Positions 14,012 through 19,356 of a stretch of DNA of 19,356 bases are shown piece after piece. This stretch comes from Bin87 sp034428455 (GTDB taxonomy: Bacteria; Chloroflexota; Dehalococcoidia; Lucifugimonadales; UBA3495). Position numbers and translations under genes: made by a program. Below the pieces are notes generated by a model, which ran no database searches, was not told the origin of the DNA, and saw only the letters and a program-made list of their open reading frames with translations. Each line of letters opens with the position of its first letter. Positions within the stretch are counted from its first letter, which is position 1. The DNA is taken from the NCBI GenBank assembly GCA_034428455.1, contig DAOUHZ010000062.1, positions 1 to 19,356 of the forward strand. Reading direction: 5' to 3'.

Positions 14012-14416
14012 ATGGCTTTGCCGTTTGAGTTTGCTCTGGAAGGATCCCCGGTATCGCAGCAAACACGCCGCCAATCTCGATTACGCCAGTGGAGTGCTGA
14101 AGTACGGAGCACGGCTGAACGCCACTGGGACGGCTCGCCGCCTGCAGCAGGGCCGATTATGGTCAGCATATTCTACGTTTTTGACAGTACGCCGATGGAC
14201 GCTGATAATGTTCCCAAGCCCATTTTGGACGCGCTGACAGGACTGGTTTATTCCGACGATAGCCAAGTAACTGACCTGATTTGCCGTATACGGCACTGGG
14301 ACGGGGCTCTGCGTACCACCAGGGTGTCGCCGGTTTTTGATGAATTTCTTCGCGACCACAGCGAGTTCGTTTACGTTCTTGTAAGTGATGCTCCAAATCC
14401 CGGGGAGTTGCTATGA
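14012..14416 (+). CDS. RusA-like Holliday junction resolvase
   Basis: A 134-aa RusA-family endonuclease, which cuts four-way DNA junctions as a dimer; in phages and prophages the family replaces RuvC. The diagnostic stretch is DSTPMDADNVPKPILDALTGLVYSDDSQV: D63 and D65 with K69 and D73, then the D82-D83 pair. These match the D-x-DN...K...DAL.G....DD.Q signature with its metal-binding aspartates. The N-terminus, FALEGSPVSQQTR, is also typical. It begins nine bases after the CoA-transferase stop and shares ATGA with the following REase-HEPN gene, so the two are translationally coupled. RusA genes are common in mobile elements, yet no phage gene is nearby. It is slightly less GC-rich than the metabolic genes, consistent with transfer. 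Confidence 0.85.
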   Translation: MALPFEFALEGSPVSQQTRRQSRLRQWSAEVRSTAERHWDGSPPAAGPIMVSIFYVFDSTPMDADNVPKPILDALTGLVYSDDSQVTDLICRIRHWDGALRTTRVSPVFDEFLRDHSEFVYVLVSDAPNPGELL

Positions 14417-15102
14417 ATAATGAGTTGTCTATTATCGAGAAGCAGTGTGCTGACCTCATAGCAGCAGAGTACCGTGGCAAAGGTTGTGAAATTTTGCGGG
14501 ACGTACCGCTGGAGTTCCTGCCCGGCTATCGCGCCGATATGGTAGTCAAGAATGGCTACGAAACAAAGGTTGTCGAAGTAAAAACGCGGCCGTCTCTGGC
14601 GGCCAACCCTGGACTCCGGGAATTGGAACGCATCGTCAACTCTCGGCCCGGCTGGAAGTTCGAGCTTAAACTAGTAGGCGAACCGGAAAGGCTGGCCGCG
14701 ACCGAAAACGCCCAGTCGTTGGACGAGGCCGGCATCCTTGATCGGCTGGCCCAAGCCGAAGCAGCCCTCGACGCCGGGATGACCGAGGCAGCTTTCCTGC
14801 TGGCTTGGACAGCCGCCGAAGCTGCCGTCAGAATGATGGTCAAAGCGGAGGGCGTTGCCGTAGAGCGGGCTACCGACCCGGCTTATGTGCTTGGTATGGC
14901 TGTTGCCCACGGCGCCATAGACCGAGACAACTATCGCCACCTGCTCAAAACAATGCAATACCGTAATGCCATCGCGCACGGTTTTGACGTTAGCGATTTC
15001 ACAGGCGAGCTGGTCGCCGAGCTGACGGTGAAGGTCAAGTCCCTGCTGGCCGAGTACCACGAGTGGATAGAATGCGCGGGCGTTGTTGAATGCCCGGCAT
15101 GA
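14413..15102 (+). CDS. PD-(D/E)XK nuclease-like domain fused to a HEPN domain
   Basis: A 229-aa two-domain protein. Residues 1-95 resemble a restriction-endonuclease fold of the archaeal-resolvase (AHJR-like) type: GYRADMVV gives D42, and VVEVKTR gives the E55-x-K57 catalytic pair. Residues 105-220 are helical with EAAFLLAWTAAEAAVRMM and end in YRNAIAHGFD, a HEPN R-x4-H motif (R184, H189). HEPN domains with this motif are often RNases in toxins and defence systems, while REase folds cut DNA. The pair could be a dual nuclease effector or a HEPN-regulated DNase. The gene overlaps RusA by ATGA and the next gene by at least four bases. I know of no named system with exactly this make-up. Function is inferred from motifs only. 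Confidence 0.8.
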   Translation: MNNELSIIEKQCADLIAAEYRGKGCEILRDVPLEFLPGYRADMVVKNGYETKVVEVKTRPSLAANPGLRELERIVNSRPGWKFELKLVGEPERLAATENAQSLDEAGILDRLAQAEAALDAGMTEAAFLLAWTAAEAAVRMMVKAEGVAVERATDPAYVLGMAVAHGAIDRDNYRHLLKTMQYRNAIAHGFDVSDFTGELVAELTVKVKSLLAEYHEWIECAGVVECPA

Positions 15103-15731
15103 TTGCTCTTGGGCTCCTCCTCATACATATCGCCGCCGGTTCGGTTTCGCTGGCGACCGCTGGAGTCGCCTTGGTCATGGCCAAGGGCGGGCGGTGGCAC
15201 GTGTTGGCGGGTCGGGTCTACGCGGTTGGGATGACGGTAGTGTTCCTGACGGCAGTGCCGCTGGCCGTCCTGGTCAACAGTTCGTTCCTGTTCTTGATTG
15301 CCCTGTTCAGTTTTTACCTGGTTTTTGCCGGCTGGAGGTTCGCGCGAAATCGCCAGCGGCGCGCGCATCCGGTGGACTGGATTGCCGTATCGGCCATCGG
15401 CATCACGGGATTTGCCATGTGGGGTTACGCGGTCGTACTTGCTTGGGACGGCAGTTCCCAATGGGTAACGATGGTCGTTTTCGGCGGTATAGCACTGGCA
15501 TTGGGACTGGCGGACGCCAAGTTCCACCGGGACCAACCGGGAGGGCAGCGGCGGGTGGCGAGGCACCTCACCAACATGATGGCCGGCACCATCGCTACGA
15601 TCACCGCGGTGACGGTGGTCAACGTTGATATGGAGCCGGTGTGGGTGCCCTGGATATTGCCTACAGTGGTGATTACGCCGCTGATTGTCTGGTGGAACGT
15701 GCGGGTCCTGCGACGCGCGCGTTCAAGTTGA
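15090..15731 (+). CDS. DUF2306-like multi-pass membrane protein
   Basis: A 213-aa integral membrane protein with about seven hydrophobic segments. It resembles the DUF2306 family, where a small-residue-rich first helix leads to VALVMAKGGRWHVLAGRVYAVGM (about 26-48); HLTNMMAGTIATITAVTVVN (159-178) holds a conserved histidine. The function of the family is unknown. Two starts compete: ATG at 15090 and ATG at 15099. The second makes an ATGA overlap with the REase-HEPN stop, so it may be the real one. Either way it is coupled to that gene. Whether it belongs functionally with the nucleases or is only a neighbour cannot be told. Confidence 0.82.
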   Translation: MPGMIALGLLLIHIAAGSVSLATAGVALVMAKGGRWHVLAGRVYAVGMTVVFLTAVPLAVLVNSSFLFLIALFSFYLVFAGWRFARNRQRRAHPVDWIAVSAIGITGFAMWGYAVVLAWDGSSQWVTMVVFGGIALALGLADAKFHRDQPGGQRRVARHLTNMMAGTIATITAVTVVNVDMEPVWVPWILPTVVITPLIVWWNVRVLRRARSS

Positions 15732-15801
15732 CATCGTCGCAAAGTAACGGCTACATTGGCGACCATCTTGTCCACTCGAAACGTTTAGAGAGGCTGGGAA
15801 C

Positions 15802-17031
15802 ATGCTCAAAGACCGAGTCCACGATGAATTGCTGTCGCCGGAAAACCTGCGAAACCCGTATCCGTACTACGCGATGCTGCGGGAAGAGGCGCCGGTGTAC
15901 TGGAACGCCAAGTTCGACACCTGGGTGATCACCTCGTACCAGGCGGTGGTGTGGGCGCTGCGGCATCCCGAATACTTCTCGTCCGAGGTGTTCCTGCGGG
16001 ACGACAAGCCGCCCAGCCCGCCAATTTCCGAAGAGGACTTCCCGAAGTACAAGTACAACCTCGACTACATGAACAACTGGTTCATACGGAGGGACCGCCC
16101 GGACCACCTGCGGATGCGCCGCACCGTCCACCCAGTGTTCAACCCGAAGTACATCGACAATCGCTTCCGGGCGATGGTGCAGAGCATAATCCAGGACCTG
16201 CTGAAGGACTTCGATCCTGAAGGCGGGGAGATGGACGTGCTCAAGGACTTCGCCAACGCCATGCCGGTGCTGGTGATCGCCAACTGGCTGGGGATGCCGG
16301 CCGAGGACCGCGAGTTCATCCGGACGCTGTCCCGGCAGTTGCTGTCGCTGGATCAGGAGTCCCCGGACCGGCACACGCGGGTTCACGAAGCCATCACCAC
16401 GCTGAATGATTACGTCAACCCGCTGGTGGAGGACCGCGTCAGCGAACCGTCGGACGACCTGCTGTCGGTACTGGCCATCGGCGAGCGCGAGGGCGACCTG
16501 AGCCGGGAGGAAGTGCTGGGCAACACCCTGCTCTTGCTTATCGCCGGCCACCAGACCACCATCAACCTGGTGGGCAACGGCACCATGGCGCTGATGAAGA
16601 ACCCCGAGCAGTGGAACATGCTCAAGGAGGACGACAGCCTCCTGGTCCGGGCGACGGAGGAGCTGCTGCGGTACGACTCGCCCGTGAAGCGCGCCCCGCG
16701 CATCGCGCTGGAGGATATCGAGCTGGGCGGCCAGAAGATCCGCGAGGGCGAAAAGGTGATGACGATCATCAACTCCGCCAACCGGGACCCGATGGCTTTC
16801 GAGAATCCGGAGGACCTGGACATCACCCGTTACCCGAACCCGCACGTGGCGTTCGGCGGCGGCATCCACCACTGCCTGGGCGCGAACCTGGCGCGGCTGG
16901 AGGGACAGGAAGCGTTCCGTGCGCTGACCCGCAAGTTCCCGCCCTTCAAGTTCGCCAGCGACCCGGACCAGCTGGAATACCACAACCTGCTGAATATTCG
17001 CGGCGTGGTGAGCCTGCCGGCCGAGTGGTAG
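15802..17031 (+). CDS. Cytochrome P450, soluble bacterial type
   Basis: Heme monooxygenase of 409 aa, the usual size of a soluble bacterial P450 that needs ferredoxin and reductase partners; none is encoded here. It has all the family landmarks: HLRMRRTVHPVFNPKYI (102-118) in the C-helix region, an I-helix LLLLIAGHQTT (243-253), the ExxR motif EELLR (286-290), and the heme loop FGGGIHHCLG with C358 as thiolate ligand. The I-helix has Gln251 where Glu or Asp is most common before the Thr pair. No N-terminal membrane anchor. The ATG at 15802 has GAGAGG upstream. It follows the membrane-protein gene after a 70-base gap and ends at a terminator. It probably hydroxylates a fatty acid, terpenoid or steroid-like compound, but its substrate is unknown. 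Confidence 0.96.
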   Translation: MLKDRVHDELLSPENLRNPYPYYAMLREEAPVYWNAKFDTWVITSYQAVVWALRHPEYFSSEVFLRDDKPPSPPISEEDFPKYKYNLDYMNNWFIRRDRPDHLRMRRTVHPVFNPKYIDNRFRAMVQSIIQDLLKDFDPEGGEMDVLKDFANAMPVLVIANWLGMPAEDREFIRTLSRQLLSLDQESPDRHTRVHEAITTLNDYVNPLVEDRVSEPSDDLLSVLAIGEREGDLSREEVLGNTLLLLIAGHQTTINLVGNGTMALMKNPEQWNMLKEDDSLLVRATEELLRYDSPVKRAPRIALEDIELGGQKIREGEKVMTIINSANRDPMAFENPEDLDITRYPNPHVAFGGGIHHCLGANLARLEGQEAFRALTRKFPPFKFASDPDQLEYHNLLNIRGVVSLPAEW

Positions 17032-17059
17032 CGGACGTTAACGCACAACGGGCAACGCA

Positions 17060-17090
17060 AAAGGGGCGGGTTTTCACTCGCCCCTTTCTT
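17060..17090. terminator. Bidirectional intrinsic terminator between P450 and regulator
   Basis: Stem AAAGGGGCG (17060-17068) pairs exactly with CGCCCCTTT (17079-17087) around a 10-base loop. TTTCTT follows on the plus strand, and on the minus strand the stem runs into TTTTGCG. It lies between two convergent stops (17031 and 17111), so it can end both transcripts. Confidence 0.8.
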
Positions 17091-17110
17091 ACGTGACCGG
17101 CTTGGTGAAT

Positions 17111-17803
17111 CTAGGGTTCTACCATCCCGTAGCCGACGTTCTTGACGGTGCGGAAGTAGGTCTCGGGTCCGCTCTCCAGTTTGTAGCGCAGGCGGCGGAT
17201 ATGCACGTCGACGGTTCGCGTGCCTCCGATGTTCTCGACCCCCCAGACGTTGGCCAGCAGTTGGTCCCTCGTGAAGACCTTGCCCACGTTGTCCATCAGG
17301 AACTGGAGGAGTTGGAACTCCAGCCAGGCCAGGTCGACGGGGCGACCGTTGGCGGTAACCTGGTAGGTGGCCGGGTTGAGCGATATGCCGCCGACCCGTA
17401 TGGAGCCGGATGCAATGGACGTGGAGGCGTGGCGGTGGGCGAGGCGAAGGATGCGCTTGATCAGTTCCGCGGGGGAGCAGGGCACGGCGACGAAGTCATC
17501 GGAATCTCCATAGAGATCCGGATCGTCCAGCTCGTCGTCGGGGACACAGCGCAGAACCAGTGGTCCGGCGTCGTCATCCGGCTGCACGGGCGCGTCTGCG
17601 TCAGGGGATAACAGCAGCACCGCCGGGGAGTCCGCGCCGTAATCGGTATCGGTGTCGTAAGACGCTTCCGGGCCGATCAACTCGATAGCGCCGGTGTCGG
17701 AAGCTGCGGCCAAAGCGCCCCGGATCATGTCCCACCCCTGCCCCAACAAGAGGACGCGAGGAGCGACGTCGCCGGTGGGTTGGTAACCTGCATACGTGAT
17801 CAT
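17111..17803 (-). CDS. OmpR/PhoB-type transcription regulator with a degenerate receiver
   Basis: A 230-aa DNA-binding protein. Residues 133-227 form a clear OmpR/PhoB winged helix: LDLAWLEFQLLQFLMDNVGKVFTRDQLLANVWG, then RTVDVHIRRLRYKLE and FRTVKNVGYGM. The N-terminal 120 residues have the receiver topology, but the phosphorylation site is missing. After the first strand RVLLLGQGWD there is no acidic pair, VLLLSPDAD has serine where the phospho-aspartate should be, and FVAVPCSP lacks the conserved lysine. An acidic insertion (PDDELDDPDLYGDSDD) sits in between. It likely works without a kinase, or senses something else. No kinase gene is adjacent. The start ATG at 17803 has GAGG eight bases upstream. 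It is transcribed divergently from sfsA, with a repeat operator between them. Confidence 0.92.
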   Translation of the reverse strand: MITYAGYQPTGDVAPRVLLLGQGWDMIRGALAAASDTGAIELIGPEASYDTDTDYGADSPAVLLLSPDADAPVQPDDDAGPLVLRCVPDDELDDPDLYGDSDDFVAVPCSPAELIKRILRLAHRHASTSIASGSIRVGGISLNPATYQVTANGRPVDLAWLEFQLLQFLMDNVGKVFTRDQLLANVWGVENIGGTRTVDVHIRRLRYKLESGPETYFRTVKNVGYGMVEP

Positions 17804-17876
17804 CGCCGAGCCTCATCCGCTGTAGGGGGATTATTTGGCAGGTCGCTGCCGATGCCCTTATATTGCGCACTGCGGA

Positions 17877-17920
17877 TTAACGGGCAATTACGAACTGATT
17901 ACGCTTTTGTTACAGGGTAA
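17877..17920. promoter_or_regulatory. Four 11-bp-spaced direct repeats, likely operator of the winged-helix regulator
   Basis: TTA begins at 17877, 17888, 17899 and 17910, exactly 11 bp apart; three of the four read TTAC. OmpR/PhoB-family proteins bind head-to-tail direct repeats with this 11-bp period. The array lies in the 198-bp gap between the divergent regulator and sfsA genes, about 75 bp from the regulator start. Autoregulation, and control of sfsA, are inference. The rest of the gap (17804-18001) shows only a weak AATATA or TATAAG box for the minus strand near 17860. Confidence 0.55.
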
Positions 17921-18001
17921 GCAGCATCAATTGGTACGGCGGCCCGCACTGGCGATGCATGTGGCCGGCATGGCCTGGGCTGTTGATTTTGGAGACTAAC
18001 G

Positions 18002-18691
18002 TTGCGATTTCCTCCCCTGGTTGAAGGGCGATTCATCAAGCGGCTGAACCGATTCGCGGCCCTGGTGGACGTGGAGCGCAGGGAGTATCTGGCGCACGTG
18101 CCCAATTCGGGCCGGATGGGCGAGCTATTGGTGCCGGGGTTCCGGGTGCTCCTGGTACCTGCTCCGCCGGGAGGCAATCGGAAAACCAGCTTTGACCTGG
18201 CGCTGGTGGATACCGGGACGGCGCTATCCTCAGCCGATGCCCGGTTGCCCAACAAGCTGGTCGCTGAGGCATTGACACGGAAGCGCCTGCCGCAATTCGC
18301 AGACTACCCCCTGGCTTGGGGGGAGCAGGTCTACGGGGAGAGCCGGCTGGACTTCTTGCTGGAAGGTCCGGTGGGCAGGTGTTATGTCGAGACCAAGTCG
18401 GTAACGCTGGTGGAGGACGGCGTCGGCCTTTTTCCGGATGCGCCGACCATTCGAGGCGTGAAACACCTGCGGAGCCTCATGGCGGCGCGGGACGCAGGCC
18501 ACGAGGCGGCGGTGATCTTCGTGATCCAGCGGGCGGATGCCGAGGCGTTCACTCCACACGACGTTGCTGATCCATTGCTGGGAGCCACCTTGAGAGAAGC
18601 GCGCAACGCCGGCGTCGCGGTCTGGGCCTATCGTTGCGACGTGACCGAGCGCAGCATCGAACTCGCCGACGCCGTACCCGCGCTCCTGTGA
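18002..18691 (+). CDS. sfsA: SfsA family protein (sugar fermentation stimulation protein, nuclease-like fold)
   Basis: A 229-aa, full-length SfsA homologue. SfsA was first described as a stimulator of maltose metabolism in E. coli; the family is DNA-binding, with a PD-(D/E)XK-like C-terminal fold. The conserved segments are present: HVPNSGRMGELLVPG (32-46), RLPNKLVAEAL, SRLDFLL with D117, CYVETKSVTL with E130 and K132, and FPDAPTIRGVKHL (144-156). The start is TTG at 18002, chosen because it begins where the family begins and has GGAG eight bases upstream; no ATG is available. It diverges from the winged-helix regulator and is followed after 36 bases by a DNA glycosylase gene. Its exact role is uncertain in the whole family. 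Confidence 0.92.
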   Translation: MRFPPLVEGRFIKRLNRFAALVDVERREYLAHVPNSGRMGELLVPGFRVLLVPAPPGGNRKTSFDLALVDTGTALSSADARLPNKLVAEALTRKRLPQFADYPLAWGEQVYGESRLDFLLEGPVGRCYVETKSVTLVEDGVGLFPDAPTIRGVKHLRSLMAARDAGHEAAVIFVIQRADAEAFTPHDVADPLLGATLREARNAGVAVWAYRCDVTERSIELADAVPALL

Positions 18692-18727
18692 TTTACGGAT
18701 ACGGCTCACTGCGGTACGGATGAACAA

Positions 18728-19356
18728 GTGCATAGCGCAGAGCACACGTTGATGGAGATATACCATCGGTTGCTGCAAGCTTATGGGCCGCAGGGCTGGT
18801 GGCCGGCCAGCAGCCGGTTCGAGATGATTGCCGGGGCGATCCTCACGCAGGCGGCGGCCTGGCGAAACGTGGAACTAGCCCTGGACAACCTGCGATCTGC
18901 GGGGATCGAGAGTTGGCCGGCAGTGCACGCGCTGCCGCTGGAGGACCTGGCTGAGTTGGTGCGGCCGTCGGGGTACTACAACGCCAAGGCGCGCAAGCTG
19001 AAGGCCTTTGCCGCCCACGTTTGCGAAGGTTACAACGGTGATCTGAATCGCATGTTTGCCGCCGACACGAAAACGGTGCGCCGGGAGCTGTTGGGCATCC
19101 ACGGCATCGGGCCGGAGACTGCCGACGACATCCTGGTGTACGCTGCCGGCAAAGCGTCGTTCGTCATCGATGCCTACACTGTCCGCATCCTGAAACGGGT
19201 GGGAATCGAGCCAATTGGCCGGGACAACTATGACGGCTGGCAGGCCATGTTCCACGCCGGCATTCCGGCGGACGTGCAAGTGTACAATGAGTTTCACGCC
19301 CTGCTGGACCGGCACCACAAGGAAGCCTGCGCCAAGAACAACCCCCGATGCGGCGG
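18728..19356 (+). CDS. Endonuclease III/MagIII-like DNA glycosylase (partial, cut by window end)
   Basis: Helix-hairpin-helix DNA glycosylase, removing damaged bases in base-excision repair. About 209 residues are visible. Near the N-terminus is WWPASSRFEMIAGAILTQ, then SGYYNAKARKLKAF, and the hairpin GIHGIGPETADDILVYA followed by FVIDAYTVRIL, where the Asp is the catalytic one. The lysine of E. coli endonuclease III (RKT) is replaced by Glu (PET), as in the MagIII-type group, so base removal without AP-lyase activity is expected. CAKNNPRCG near the edge gives the first two iron-sulfur cysteines. The start is a GTG at 18728, giving MHSAEHTLMEIYHRLL; ATG at 18752 is the alternative. The usual QNT after ILT is QAA here. 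The stop lies beyond the window. Confidence 0.9.
   Translation, partial: MHSAEHTLMEIYHRLLQAYGPQGWWPASSRFEMIAGAILTQAAAWRNVELALDNLRSAGIESWPAVHALPLEDLAELVRPSGYYNAKARKLKAFAAHVCEGYNGDLNRMFAADTKTVRRELLGIHGIGPETADDILVYAAGKASFVIDAYTVRILKRVGIEPIGRDNYDGWQAMFHAGIPADVQVYNEFHALLDRHHKEACAKNNPRCG

Noticed and set aside
15751..16983. Long antisense open frame of 410 codons opposite the P450
   Set aside because: It mirrors the P450 gene, whose heme, ExxR and I-helix motifs are clear. The antisense protein is compositionally biased (V, H, Q, R) with no domain, as expected for a shadow in GC-rich DNA.

Overview
The window is GC-rich bacterial DNA with 20 well-supported protein genes, packed tightly and often overlapping, and no rRNA or tRNA that I could see. 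The gene content includes two luciferase-like (LLM) flavin oxidoreductases, an acyl-CoA synthetase, two CaiB/BaiF-type CoA-transferases, a cyclase-family hydrolase and a soluble cytochrome P450. This mix recalls uncultured Chloroflexota of the Dehalococcoidia/SAR202 kind, which are known for many flavin monooxygenases and CoA-transferases. The taxonomic guess is inference from gene content and protein flavour only.

Layout. (1) 1-4.1 kb, minus strand: an operon of LLM oxidoreductase, small membrane protein, second LLM oxidoreductase and an acyl-CoA synthetase. The synthetase loses its C-terminus abruptly near the left edge, next to an inverted repeat. (2) 4.2-4.75 kb, minus: a HigB/HigA toxin-antitoxin pair. 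(3) 4.9-6.15 kb, plus: an MFS exporter whose extended -10 box sits inside an inverted repeat. (4) 6.2-9.5 kb, minus: a likely defence-type cassette. In transcription order it holds a PaREP1/HEPN-like helical protein, a DNA methyltransferase fused to an HNH nuclease, and an A/T-rich gene for a TIR-/deoxyribosyltransferase-like sensor or effector. A small HicB-like protein follows. (5) 9.5-9.8 kb: an intergenic region with a palindromic repeat and a 21-23 bp tandem array running into the ribosome binding site of the next gene. (6) 9.8-14.0 kb, plus: cyclase-family hydrolase, an unknown protein and two CoA-transferases separated by a 60-bp palindrome. (7) 14.0-15.7 kb, plus: a RusA-like resolvase, a PD-(D/E)XK-plus-HEPN fusion protein and a membrane protein, chained by short overlaps. 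(8) 15.8-17.0 kb, plus: cytochrome P450 ending at a bidirectional terminator. (9) 17.1-17.8 kb, minus: an OmpR/PhoB-type regulator with a degenerate receiver, preceded by four repeats spaced exactly 11 bp. (10) 18.0 kb to the end, plus: SfsA and a MagIII/endonuclease III-like glycosylase cut by the window edge.

Two themes run together. One is catabolism of organic acids or recalcitrant carbon: CoA activation, CoA transfer, flavin- and heme-dependent oxygenation, and cyclic amide/ester hydrolysis. The other is nucleic-acid conflict and repair: HigBA, methyltransferase-HNH, TIR-like, HEPN, RusA, SfsA and DNA glycosylase. The best candidates for something undescribed are the 6.7-9.5 kb cassette and the RusA/REase-HEPN pair at 14.0-15.1 kb.
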